Of a stretch of DNA of 64,000 nucleotides, positions 45,363 through 54,195 are shown one piece after another (the first letter of the stretch is position 1; the number at the start of each line of letters is the position of its first letter). The position numbers and the translations under genes are program-made. Where the stretch lies: assembly GCF_030814135.1 (NCBI RefSeq), contig NZ_JAUSUQ010000014.1, positions 29,780 through 93,779 on the forward strand, in the 5' to 3' direction. Under the pieces are notes generated by a model that saw only the letters and a program-made list of their open reading frames with translations, had not been told where the DNA came from and did no database searches. Origin of the DNA: Caldalkalibacillus uzonensis. GTDB taxonomy: Bacteria; Bacillota; Bacilli; Caldalkalibacillales; Caldalkalibacillaceae.

Positions 45363-46958
45363 CGTAATATCCCGTTTGTTGTAACCGATAAATCCACTGG
45401 CGATCAACACAAGTGCGATCACGGTCAGCATGACAACCGGAGTGAAGGCCATCTCTTCTACAGGCAGCTGCGGAATGTGACTGAAAGGCGTGACATTCAC
45501 CATCCAATCCGGAAATTGGAACAGCCCGCCCAAGTAGACAACCATAAAGGAGTAAATCAAATACAGCCAAGTGAAACCGGAAAACTGCGGCGCTACCCCT
45601 ATAAGCAGAACGGCAATGCCAATCATCACCCACATCGCCGGCAAATAAACCAATGCCGCTTGCATAAACGTCCCAAACGGAATGCTATCCATGACTGCCG
45701 TTGCCGCAACACCCATTCCCGCCGCTGCCAGGGACAGCATGAGCAGGCCACCGACAAGGGCAATGATGAAGTAGCTTCCCAACAGCCGTGTGCGAGAGAC
45801 CGCCCGTCCTATCAAATGCTCTGTCCGGTTGTTTTTCTCTTCCCCTTTCAATTTAAACACGAACATCAGTGCTGGAATGGTACAGAATAAGGATATCACC
45901 GACATCAACATGGCTACAAATTGTTCAGTTAAGGGCATGCCTTCGACCGGGTTCAAAAACTCTTGCATTAATTCATTATCTGCAAAAAATGCTTCCGTAT
46001 CACCCAGTACAGAACCATACGACGCACCTAATATAAATAAACCAATCCCCCAGGCAATCATCCCTGTTCGCTGAAGCCTTAACGCCAAACCCAAGGGCGT
46101 TTGCAGAAATGGCGAGGCATGTTTTCGACCGGGTTTCGAGGGCAGAAATCCCGCTTCCAAATCACGTCTGGCATTTAAATAAAAGGCCAGAATGGCAAAT
46201 ACGAGCGCTGTGCCAATCATTAAAAAGATGGGCCACCAGACATTATTGACATAGACCTCGGTGCCATGAACCCAGCCAAACGGTGATAACCAGGACAGCG
46301 TCTCGTTGCTCACATCACCAATGGCCCGGAGCAAATAGGCCAAACCGAGGGCAGCAAACGACAGGCCCAGCGTGCCGCGCGAACTTTCAGACAGCTGGGC
46401 AAAAAAGGCGGTCACAGCTGCAAAGAAAATGCCAATGGCACCTAAGGCCGCACCGTATAATAATGAACCCTCCAGATCCATGCTGTCTATATTCAACAGA
46501 TATAAACCAAAGCCATGCATCAAGGCCAACAGCACATTAACCCCGCATATAACTAAAATTGCGGCTGCCAAATGAGACAGACGTCCCGTCGGCAGTGACC
46601 GAATCAATTCAATACGGCCTTGTTCTTCGTCCGCACGCGTATGGCGCGTGACGAGTAAAATATTCATAATCCCCACGATCACAGCAGTAAACACCAACAT
46701 TTGGTGCGCCATCATGGCCCCTAATGTATAATGGTCTAAGCCATAGCCGGGGCCGACCATTGCGGTCATTGCCGGATTAATCATCACTTCAGCAAGCGCT
46801 TGGCGTTCTGCTTGGGTAGGATATAAATGAGTAAATGCTGTTGCAGTGGCCACTGTCACTGTCGTTAAAGCGAGCAGCCATACTGGGATACGAATCCGGT
46901 CCCGCCGGATGATAAACCGAGACAGTCTTTCCGTATTGGCAAATAAGTGTTTGGACAT
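45357..46958 (-). CDS. ABC-2 type exporter permease (TnrB-like)
   Basis: A 533-residue membrane protein with about 12 helices in two halves, of the antibiotic-exporter permease type (tetronasin-resistance-like). RADEEQGRIELIRSLPTGRL and EEKNNRTEHLIGRAVSRTRL are paired cytoplasmic motifs found in both halves of this family. Its start overlaps the ATPase stop. With the ATPase and TetR it makes a drug-efflux operon. Substrate unknown. Confidence 0.87.
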   Translation of the reverse strand: MSKHLFANTERLSRFIIRRDRIRIPVWLLALTTVTVATATAFTHLYPTQAERQALAEVMINPAMTAMVGPGYGLDHYTLGAMMAHQMLVFTAVIVGIMNILLVTRHTRADEEQGRIELIRSLPTGRLSHLAAAILVICGVNVLLALMHGFGLYLLNIDSMDLEGSLLYGAALGAIGIFFAAVTAFFAQLSESSRGTLGLSFAALGLAYLLRAIGDVSNETLSWLSPFGWVHGTEVYVNNVWWPIFLMIGTALVFAILAFYLNARRDLEAGFLPSKPGRKHASPFLQTPLGLALRLQRTGMIAWGIGLFILGASYGSVLGDTEAFFADNELMQEFLNPVEGMPLTEQFVAMLMSVISLFCTIPALMFVFKLKGEEKNNRTEHLIGRAVSRTRLLGSYFIIALVGGLLMLSLAAAGMGVAATAVMDSIPFGTFMQAALVYLPAMWVMIGIAVLLIGVAPQFSGFTWLYLIYSFMVVYLGGLFQFPDWMVNVTPFSHIPQLPVEEMAFTPVVMLTVIALVLIASGFIGYNKRDITG

Positions 46959-47875
46959 TAGGATGCACCTCCCGCTCCTGTCCGTTCCACATGCGCCTCT
47001 CCTTCGTAATAGCGCATAAATAAATCTTCCAGCGTTGGCGGCGCACTTTCTAATCTGATCACGCCAAACTGGCTCACATATTTGATGATATTGTCCAATT
47101 CCTCAGTATCCACTTGGAACCTGACTGTCTGGCCTTCCACCACAATATCATGGACACCTTTTAACTCACCCAGAGACGCTAAGGGCTGCTTCGTCTCCAC
47201 AAGCAAATGGGTGCGCGTCAAGTGGCGGAGTTCGCTTAACGCACCTGACTCAATGATTTTTCCTTTGCGGATAATGCCCACCTTATCACATAATTTTTCA
47301 ACCTCGGACAAAATGTGACTGGACAAGAGCACACTTTTGCCTTCTCTTTTCACATCCAGCACACATTCCTGAAACACTCTTTCCATCAGCGGATCCAGAC
47401 CCGATGTGGGCTCATCCAAAATATACAAGTCTGCATCCGCTGCAAAGGCCGCAACCAAAGCCACTTTCTGCCGGTTCCCTTTCGAGTACGTATGACATTT
47501 CTTGGATGGATCCAAGTTGAATTTTTCAATGAGCTCCTCCCGGCGGCTCTTGTTATTCGTTCCCCTTAACTTGACAAATAAATCGATCACCTCGCCCCCT
47601 GTCAGATTGGGCCATAGATTGACGTCCCCCGGTACATAGGCCACGCGTTTATGAATGTCAACCGCATCTTGCCAAACATCCTTGCCAAAAATTTTCGCTT
47701 CTCCCCCATCCGCTTTAAGCATTCCCAGCAGTATGCGGATCGTTGTCGATTTTCCCGCTCCGTTGGGCCCGATAAAGCCGTATATTTCCCCTTCATTCAC
47801 TTCCAAGTCCACACCATCCAAGGCAGTAATATGACCAAACCTCTTTGTTAAGCGACGGGCTTCTAAGATGGCCAT
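46958..47875 (-). CDS. ABC exporter ATPase (drug-resistance type)
   Basis: A 305-residue ATPase. Walker A GPNGAGKSTTIRILLGML, signature YSKGNRQKVALVAAFAADAD (degenerate but typical of this family), Walker B LYILDEPTSGLDPLM, H-loop LLSSHILSEVEKLCD, and the C-terminal domain of DrrA-like ATPases. The ATG at 47875 has GGAGG nine bases upstream. It lies 16 bases after tetR, in one transcript. Confidence 0.93.
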   Translation of the reverse strand: MAILEARRLTKRFGHITALDGVDLEVNEGEIYGFIGPNGAGKSTTIRILLGMLKADGGEAKIFGKDVWQDAVDIHKRVAYVPGDVNLWPNLTGGEVIDLFVKLRGTNNKSRREELIEKFNLDPSKKCHTYSKGNRQKVALVAAFAADADLYILDEPTSGLDPLMERVFQECVLDVKREGKSVLLSSHILSEVEKLCDKVGIIRKGKIIESGALSELRHLTRTHLLVETKQPLASLGELKGVHDIVVEGQTVRFQVDTEELDNIIKYVSQFGVIRLESAPPTLEDLFMRYYEGEAHVERTGAGGAS

Positions 47876-47891
47876 AGAGTAAACCCTCCTT

Positions 47892-48518
47892 TTATTTATA
47901 AAACACCTTTTTGAATACATCGAGGAACTCAAAAAATTCATCCCAATAAGGGTCCCAGTCGATGGCTGTAAGTTTCTGGCCTTTCAGGCGGTTGAGCAGG
48001 TCTTTCTCGTATCCTTCCATGGCCCAACGAATAATATGAAATACTTTGTCAGCATCTACATCATCTCTAAATAATGTGTAATCAACATGGCCGTATATCT
48101 TGGCATAACCCAGTTTTCTTATTTCTTCAAGTCGTTTGGCTAAATCCGCAGGCAATTCAACCTCTTGATTAAGCCAAATGTTCCCTAAAAAATGAAAAAC
48201 ATGGGGGTTCTCAGTATAAACTTTCATTTTGATTTGCGCCGCTTGCTTATATCTTTCGATGAAGTCGGATTCACGTTCATCAATAAGGTTCAGGTATTCA
48301 TTGACCACGTAGTCTAAACAGTAGTCAACCAAATAGTGATACAACTCTTTTTTACTGTTGAAGTAGTAAAAAAGCATGCCTTTGCCTATGCCAGCTTCCC
48401 TTACGATTCGATTGGTTGACGCCTGCTCGTAGCCGTGCTCTGCAAATTCTGCCAGTGCTGCATTGATAATTCTTTGTTGTTTTGAAGGCTCTAATTGAGA
48501 AAATGTCTTGGTAATCAC
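47892..48518 (-). CDS. TetR-family repressor of the exporter operon
   Basis: A 208-residue regulator. N-terminal HTH: QQRIINAALAEFAEHGYEQA, STNRIVREAGIGKGMLFYYF, NSKKELYHYLVDYCLDYV. The ligand domain is divergent, as expected. GTG at 48518 follows AAGGAGGGATTG. It heads the TetR-ATPase-permease operon. The promoter upstream carries two copies of a 13-bp operator-like palindrome, so autoregulation is likely. Confidence 0.93.
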   Translation of the reverse strand: MITKTFSQLEPSKQQRIINAALAEFAEHGYEQASTNRIVREAGIGKGMLFYYFNSKKELYHYLVDYCLDYVVNEYLNLIDERESDFIERYKQAAQIKMKVYTENPHVFHFLGNIWLNQEVELPADLAKRLEEIRKLGYAKIYGHVDYTLFRDDVDADKVFHIIRWAMEGYEKDLLNRLKGQKLTAIDWDPYWDEFFEFLDVFKKVFYK

Positions 48519-48542
48519 CAATCCCTCCTTAAAAAACAGGTA

Positions 48543-48591
48543 GACCACACTGGTCGATTCCAAGTATACACTTTTCGACCACTCCGGTCAA
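48543..48591 (-). promoter_or_regulatory. Promoter with two operator copies for the TetR operon
   Basis: On the minus strand TTGACC (48591-48586), 17 bases, TATACT (48568-48563) is a near-consensus promoter. GACCACACTGGTC (48543-48555) sits around the start site. GACCACTCCGGTC (48577-48589) overlaps the -35 and spacer. The two are 34 bp apart. A repressor bound to either would block RNA polymerase. Confidence 0.8.
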
Positions 48592-48648
48592 TATATAGGA
48601 CTCACTTTTTCCCAATTATTGCTTGCGATTTTGTCCGGATAATAATGA

Positions 48649-48694
48649 CCCCCTTTACACTGACCGGTTGGTCTTAACTTCCGTGTAAAGGGGG
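48649..48694. promoter_or_regulatory. 12-bp hairpin with a third operator-like site in its loop
   Basis: CCCCCTTTACAC pairs with GTGTAAAGGGGG. The loop contains GACCGGTTGGTC (48662-48673), a GACC-N4-GGTC palindrome related to the two sites at 48543 and 48577. No T tract. It lies between the deacetylase 3' end and the TetR promoter. Confidence 0.5.
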
Positions 48695-48717
48695 TTGGAC
48701 AAGTCCAGCTGTTACAT

Positions 48718-49431
48718 TTAATTTCTATAATTTAACAGTTCAGACACTGTTGTAAACGTATAACCTTGTTCTTTTAATGCCGTAATAATTCCTTTTACTG
48801 CGTTTAATGATTCTCTACGGCTTTCATACATGACATGCAGTAGAATAATGGAACCAGGCTCAATGTTCTCTACAACATAATCTATTATTTTGTCAGCATC
48901 CATGGCAATTTCGGGATACGACTCCGGTTCAATATTCCATAAAATTGTTTTTCGCTCGTGATGATTTAAGTAATAAGGAAGTAATATCAATCTCTTACCA
49001 AAAGGAGGTCGAAAATGAATCTCACCTTGATAACCCGCTTGACGAATTAATTCATCCGTCTTTTCAATTTCCTCTTTAATGAAAGCAGGTGTTTTAAACA
49101 CCATCCGCTGGTGTGAGTAAGAATGATTGCCGATTTCATGCCCATCCTGAACGATTTTTTCTGCATACGCCATATTTTCTTCTATTTCCTGACCAGTTAA
49201 AAAGAACGTCGCTTTTACATCTTCCTCTCTTAAAATCTTGAGAATTTCGTCTGTATTTTCCCCAGGACCGTCATCAATAGTTAAGGCGAGCACTTGTTCA
49301 TTTGTTTCAACTTTTACGACCAGACCACCAAACAATTGCAAACTTCTTGAGTTCATCAGTTCTAGCAAACCATATCCACTGGCCACTAATGCAAAAACAG
49401 AAATAATAATGCTTGTCACTGCTTTTTTCAT
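48718..49431 (-). CDS. Polysaccharide deacetylase (NodB domain)
   Basis: A 237-residue exported or membrane-anchored deacetylase. An N-terminal helix (AVTSIIISVFALVASGYGLL) is followed by the NodB domain. Metal and catalytic motifs are TIDDGPGENT, HEIGNHSYSHQ (HxxxH), HFRPPFGKR and ILLHVMYESR. It should remove acetyl groups from peptidoglycan or another glycan. The ATG at 49431 follows AGAAGGAGAAAAA; the upstream frame lacks a ribosome site. Confidence 0.9.
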   Translation of the reverse strand: MKKAVTSIIISVFALVASGYGLLELMNSRSLQLFGGLVVKVETNEQVLALTIDDGPGENTDEILKILREEDVKATFFLTGQEIEENMAYAEKIVQDGHEIGNHSYSHQRMVFKTPAFIKEEIEKTDELIRQAGYQGEIHFRPPFGKRLILLPYYLNHHERKTILWNIEPESYPEIAMDADKIIDYVVENIEPGSIILLHVMYESRRESLNAVKGIITALKEQGYTFTTVSELLNYRN

Positions 49432-49503
49432 TTTTTCTCCTTCTTGAGGTTTAAACGATACAATTTTGTTGCACGGCATTGTCATAGACGACTGCATCAA
49501 GGA

Positions 49504-50589
49504 TCAGTAGCGACTGACCCAATTTTTATCGAGCTTGGCTTTTTTGATTTGTTTACTTCGTAGCTGTCCACAGGCAGCATCAATATCTGTTCCATGCTCC
49601 CGACGAATGCCACAGTTGATCCCTTTCCCCTTGAGCGTCTCATAAAACGCTTGCACTGCTTGTGGCGTACTTCTCTGGTATTGCTGATGTTCATCCACAG
49701 GGTTATAAGGAATTAAATTCACGTAGACCAGATGCCGCATGTGACCGATGAGATCTGCCAGTTGCAGGGCTTCTTGCTTGTGATCATTCACACCTTTGAG
49801 CAAAATATACTCAAAGGTAATCCTGCGGTTCGTTTTGGCCACATAATACTGGCAAGCACGCATAAGCTCTTTCAGGGGATAAGCTCTATTGATTTTCATG
49901 ATCTGAGTGCGCAGTTCGTCATTAGGGGCATGCAGCGATATCGCTAAGTTGACTTGCAAATTGGCATCGGCAAATTGATAAATCTTAGGGACAATGCCGC
50001 TGGTGGATACCGTAATGTGCCTGGCGCCGATGGCCAGTCCTTGCTGTGCATTAATAATGTGCAAAAAATCCATCAACTGATCATAATTATCAAAGGGCTC
50101 ACCAATGCCCATCACCACAACGTGACTGACTCTGTTACCCTGTTCATATTGATCAAGATATTGTTGGACCTTGATAATCTGTTCAACAATTTCACCACTT
50201 GACAGATCTCGGCTCTTCTTTAATAAACCACTGGCACAAAAAGTGCAGCCAATATTACAGCCGACTTGCGTTGTCACACAGACCGACAAACCGTAGTGAT
50301 GTCTCATTAAAACAGTTTCAATCACATGACCATCCAGTAATTTAAACAGAAATTTAATCGTGCCATCCGCTGATTGCTGCTTGATTTGTTCGCTTAATGA
50401 CTGGATGACAAAGTGATCCTGTAATAATTGAAGGCAATCTTTATTGACATTCTTCATTTCAGAGAAGTCTTTAACCCTCTTCTTATACAACCAATCCCAC
50501 ACTTGTTTGGCCCGAAAACTTTTTTGTCCGCGTTCCACAAGCCAAGCTGTTAATTGTTCCAGTGTCAGTCCATAGATGGAGTGCTTCAT
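49504..50589 (-). CDS. RlmN-like radical SAM rRNA methyltransferase
   Basis: A 361-residue enzyme of the RlmN/Cfr family (C2 of A2503 in 23S rRNA). The radical SAM motif is [18 protein letters not shown], the N-terminal accessory part has [20 protein letters not shown], the SAM site [15 protein letters not shown], and the C-terminal catalytic Cys [11 protein letters not shown]. It follows RlmN rather than Cfr in [19 protein letters not shown]. Many bacilli carry a main rlmN beside prkC/stp; this isolated copy may be a paralogue. The ATG at 50589 follows AGAGGGACACCC. Confidence 0.88.
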   Translation of the reverse strand: MKHSIYGLTLEQLTAWLVERGQKSFRAKQVWDWLYKKRVKDFSEMKNVNKDCLQLLQDHFVIQSLSEQIKQQSADGTIKFLFKLLDGHVIETVLMRHHYGLSVCVTTQVGCNIGCTFCASGLLKKSRDLSSGEIVEQIIKVQQYLDQYEQGNRVSHVVVMGIGEPFDNYDQLMDFLHIINAQQGLAIGARHITVSTSGIVPKIYQFADANLQVNLAISLHAPNDELRTQIMKINRAYPLKELMRACQYYVAKTNRRITFEYILLKGVNDHKQEALQLADLIGHMRHLVYVNLIPYNPVDEHQQYQRSTPQAVQAFYETLKGKGINCGIRREHGTDIDAACGQLRSKQIKKAKLDKNWVSRY

Positions 50590-50750
50590 GGGTGTCCCTC
50601 TTTTCAAAGCGTTACAATTAGAATTTCCTACTTAATCATAAAACGAATTCCCTATGGAATCAAATGCTGGGAAATTTTATATCTTGAAGCGTATGATAAA
50701 TGATTGTGATGATATACAATTAGTCTGCTAAATCTATGTAAACGGGTCTG

Positions 50751-52151
50751 TCACCACCACTTCTGAATCGGGCTTATTTTTGACAGTACAAATCGGTCAA
50801 GGATAAAGACAACCAAGATCGATATCCCAACCAATGGCATGATGAGGCCCTTTCCGAGCATGATAAAAAACACGGTTCGCGTGACTCTCGGGTCTTTCGG
50901 TTTAGCCGGCGCCCCCAATTTTCCTTCCTGTTTGCGTTTCCACCACATCATAATGGAGCTGATCATTATGCCAATCATGCCGAGACACACAATCAGTCCG
51001 ATGATCTGATTTAGCAAGCCAAATAATCGGCCCTCGTGCAAAGCGATCCCAACTGTAATCCCCTTGGCCAGGATGCCATAATCGTCAAAACGGACATCAC
51101 TTAACACAGCTCCGGTGTACTGATCAACATGAAGGGTGGCATTATCTCCCGGCTTTGAATGGGAGGTAGAGATCGTATAAACGCCTGTTTCTCCTTGGGG
51201 AAGGGTAATGGTATAGGGTTTATTCACTTGTTCCCTTTGCGCAATATAATCAACGTCTTCCAGCGATAGAGGGAGATACCCTGTCGCTCGCGATACTGGC
51301 ACGGGCAAGTTCTCTGTGGCCCATGGAATATCTTCCGCCACGTCTTTGGTCCGTATGACAGATGCTGATTCCGGCTTTTCGGCAAAACTGTGCGCATAAG
51401 GGGGATAGCCGGTGTTGGTTGCGGAAGCCAAATTTTTAATTTGCTCCCCCATGACATCTGTCCAAGGCAGTCCTGTCACAATGACAATCAAAATAAACAG
51501 GGATAGCCAAAAGGCAGGGACGGCATGCATATCACGCCAGAATGTTCGCCCTTTCACATTGAACCGTGGTAGAATCGTGCCCCAGATGGAAGCTTTATTT
51601 CTCGGCCACCAGATATACAGCCCGGTCACGAGGAGAATCACCGCCCAACAGGCAGCCAGCTCCACAAACCGGTTGGCCAAAGCCCCTCCGATCAGCAATT
51701 CACTATAAAGCTTCCTAAAAATTTGGCTGAATTTTTCATCGTTTTTCAGGATTCCCTGTACATCTCCGGATTAGGGGTTGACGTAAGCTGTAGATCTTTC
51801 ACCCTGATAAACGATGCCGACTTCAGTTGTTCGATTAGGGTCATCATAAAATTTTAATGAAGTAGTTACCGCTTCTGGATAGGCCTCTGTGACACTGTCT
51901 ACTAGTACAGAAGGAGACAGGACAGCCTCTCCTTTTTCTTGAACCTCATACAAATCGTGATACAGATATGACTCAACCTGAGGATGAAAGAGATAAACGG
52001 CTCCGCTAAAAGCAAGAATAACTAAAAACGGGGCAAAAATAAGACCGGCATAAAAGTGCCATCTCCATACCGTTTGATATAGTGATGTCTTTGTTGTTGC
52101 GGTTTGTTTCATCGTATTTTCATCAAAATGAGTTTGTTTGCTCGTTTCCAC
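50751..52151 (-). pseudogene. PepSY-associated TM protein with in-frame ochre stop
   Basis: A full-length PepSY/DUF2271-like inner-membrane protein of about 466 codons, split by a TAA at 51771-51773. Both halves are in the same frame: YVNP, stop, SGDVQGILKNDEKFSQIFRK. The family has NPYTG at this point, so a Tyr codon probably became TAA. N-terminal WRWHFYAGLIFAPFLVILAF, middle FWRDMHAVPAFWLSLFIL, and C-terminal IALHEGRLFGLLNQIIGL are intact. GTG 52151 follows GGAGGGAAAAACC. Such proteins act in siderophore or heme reduction at the membrane. A sequencing error or recent mutation is equally possible. Confidence 0.82.
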
Positions 52152-52200
52152 GGTTTTTCCCTCCAACTTAGGCTTACTTTTTTACTCTTGCGTTAGGTCT

Positions 52201-52764
52201 TTATTCTCCCACCATCACTTCATGTTTTGTCATGGCATGGAACCCGCGGGCATCCACATGATACATCACATTGTAGGTCCCTGCTTTTTCAAATGTATAC
52301 TCGAGTACATACTGACCGTCTCCACGGTGTCCAGCTTCGATCATTTCATGCTCAGTTTCATAGTCGTCCATAGCCTGGTGACCAGTATGATGCTCTTGAC
52401 TGTCTTCTTCTAAAGCGTGATGTTCGGCTTCATCTCCTCTATGATCACGTTCTCCGATTTCTTTCTGTTCCTCTTCTGCAGACCATATTTCAAAACGAAC
52501 CAACTCTGCGTCAGTTACTGCTTGTCCCTCCTGTGTCACTTCAGCAATAAGATATACCGCTTCCCCTGCCTTAATGTCTACTTCAGGCTCAGTATAGAAA
52601 GTGACTTCTATCGGAGCCTGTGGCATGGCCAAATCATCTGACTCATGTCCATGATGAGAATCATCGGATTGACAGGCAGTAAGCAACGTTGCAATGAGCA
52701 GGAGGAAAGCAATTGCCAGTTTCTTCACTTTAAACTTTCGCTCAAAATGCCAGATACGTTTCAT
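52201..52764 (-). CDS. His-rich FixH/YtkA-like lipoprotein
   Basis: A 187-residue lipoprotein. The lipobox is LIATLLTAC (Cys near residue 31), then a His/Asp patch (DDSHHGHESDD), an immunoglobulin-like YtkA/FixH domain (IEVTFYTEPEVDIKAGEAVY) interrupted by a His/Glu-rich insert (HRGDEAEHHALEEDSQEHHT), and DGQYVLEYTFEKAGTYNVMY. It probably binds a metal such as copper outside the membrane. It lies 49 bases before the PepSY protein, likely in one operon. The ATG at 52764 follows AAGGAGACAATACA. Confidence 0.82.
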   Translation of the reverse strand: MKRIWHFERKFKVKKLAIAFLLLIATLLTACQSDDSHHGHESDDLAMPQAPIEVTFYTEPEVDIKAGEAVYLIAEVTQEGQAVTDAELVRFEIWSAEEEQKEIGERDHRGDEAEHHALEEDSQEHHTGHQAMDDYETEHEMIEAGHRGDGQYVLEYTFEKAGTYNVMYHVDARGFHAMTKHEVMVGE

Positions 52765-52803
52765 TGTATTGTCTCCTTCCTTAAGTCTCTTCAATAACTT
52801 GTT

Positions 52804-53030
52804 TTACTCTGCTGAAATCCACCCTTGTTCATAAGCATAGCGGGTTAACTGGACCCGGTTATCCAGATGTAATTTCTGCATGATGTTTTTCAGATGATTC
52901 TTCACCGTATATTCGGAAATAGACAGGGACGTGGCTATATCCTTATTGGAAAATCCCTTGGCAACTAACTGCAACACTTCTTGCTCCCGTTGAGATAAAG
53001 GATTTGGTTCTTTTGCTCGTGGTTTTCTAC
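52804..53030 (-). pseudogene. 3' fragment of a LuxR-type response regulator
   Basis: Minus-strand frame ending at TAA 52804 reads NPLSQREQEVLQLVAKGFSN, KDIATSLSISEYTVKNHLKN, IMQKLHLDNRVQLTRYAYEQ. This is a NarL/LuxR DNA-binding domain of LiaR/DesR type, complete, with its linker (KPRAKEPN). The receiver domain is missing: the sequence passes into the ABC fragment upstream, in another frame. Confidence 0.85.
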
Positions 53031-53032
53031 TT

Positions 53033-53348
53033 TATGAAGGGGGTAGTCCTTTAGTTCCGCCAAATAAAGCAAAATATCCATTACTTTCACGTTTTTGTAC
53101 AGTCCGCGTTCTTCTGGCAAATAACCGATTTTGTGGCGAAGAATTTCACCATGACTGTTAAAAGTAATCGTCCCTTCATCCGGATAGATAATGCCCATAA
53201 TGTTCCGGATGGTTGTCGACTTACCTGCTCCATTTGGGCCGAGAATGGCCATAATTTCACCTTTCTGTACTTCAAATGATATATCGCGGATAACTTGGGT
53301 GTTTTTAAACGATTTTCCCAGTTTATCGACCTTAAGAACCGTTTCCAT
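53033..53348 (-). pseudogene. 5' fragment of a NatA-like ABC ATPase
   Basis: An intact start (METVLKVDKLGKSFKNTQVI) and Walker A (LGPNGAGKSTTIRNIMGII), then HKIGYLPEERGLYKNVKVMD. It breaks off at LKDYPLHK before the signature, Walker B and H-loop. The ATPase cannot work. It is joined directly to the LuxR fragment, so one deletion probably removed the 3' ABC part, any natB-type permease and the receiver and kinase genes. Confidence 0.85.
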
Positions 53349-53544
53349 GTCCTCTCTCTCCTTAAACATCGTATTCTTTTGTACACTTGAATTATAGTTC
53401 CACTAATGACAAGATAAATTGGATACAGATAAAAAATAATGAATTGAAAAATGAGCTTCATACACCCTCACCTGATACCAAGTATTTCCTTTATTATACA
53501 CAACATTTAAAATTTGATGGAGGCATTTTCACCACAAATATCAT

Positions 53545-53569
53545 GGAATTAACCTACTCACAGACCGTC
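53545..53569 (+). promoter_or_regulatory. Candidate ECF-type promoter
   Basis: GGAATT, 15 bases, CGTC (53566-53569). It resembles ECF promoters (GGAAC-N15-17-CGTC) and lies about 55 bases before the ECF sigma gene, in keeping with autoregulation. Nothing else was recognised in 53370-53628. Confidence 0.4.
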
Positions 53570-53628
53570 CACTCCTTTGTTCTTATGGTAAAATGTCCAT
53601 AAGCAAGTTGTGCCTCTGGAGGTATCAA

Positions 53629-54195
53629 ATGTTTAAATTTGGTAAAGATCAAAAACTTATCCAACGCATGCTTTATGATATGTTTTATACAAAGGTGTAT
53701 AAAACAGCATATTTCATCACAAAAGATCCCCACCTTTCTCAAGATATTCTTCAAGAGACCTTTATTAAAGCATTTAATTATTATGATACTCTTCAAGACA
53801 AAGCAAAAATAGAATCATGGATGATGAGTATTGCCACACGTACGGCAATCGATGTGTTAAGAAAAAAGAATAAATTTAACTTTTCACCTTTGGAGGAAGA
53901 TTTAATCGACGAATTCTCTATGAAAAACAAAGTGAGAGAAAGTAAAGTTGAAACAGAAGTGGAAAAAAGGTTTTTGAAAAAGTATATTTGGGAGCAAATT
54001 TATACTCTCCCTCCAGAATATAGAGTGGTTATTGTATTAAAATATATACACGGCATGAAAGAGACAGAAATTGCAGATACCCTAAACATTAAACTTGGAA
54101 CGGTGAAATCAAGAGTACATCGGGCGAAGTCCAAAATGAGAGAAGCGATGGAAAGGGCAGAAATAAGGGAGAGTATAGAAGGTGAGATATTATGA
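53629..54195 (+). CDS. ECF RNA polymerase sigma factor
   Basis: A 188-residue ECF sigma. Region 2: YKTAYFITKDPHLSQDILQE, TFIKAFNYYD, IESWMMSIATRTAIDVLRKK. Region 4: LPPEYRVVIVLKYIHGMKET, EIADTLNIKLGTVKSRVHRA. It resembles the SigV/SigX-like group with membrane anti-sigmas. The ATG at 53629 follows TGGAGGTATCAA. Its stop overlaps the next gene (ATGA), giving coupled sigma/anti-sigma translation. Confidence 0.93.
   Translation: MFKFGKDQKLIQRMLYDMFYTKVYKTAYFITKDPHLSQDILQETFIKAFNYYDTLQDKAKIESWMMSIATRTAIDVLRKKNKFNFSPLEEDLIDEFSMKNKVRESKVETEVEKRFLKKYIWEQIYTLPPEYRVVIVLKYIHGMKETEIADTLNIKLGTVKSRVHRAKSKMREAMERAEIRESIEGEIL

Noticed and set aside
53387..53602. 71-codon plus-strand frame before the ECF sigma gene
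   Set aside because: No ribosome site and overlaps the candidate promoter; composition looks random.
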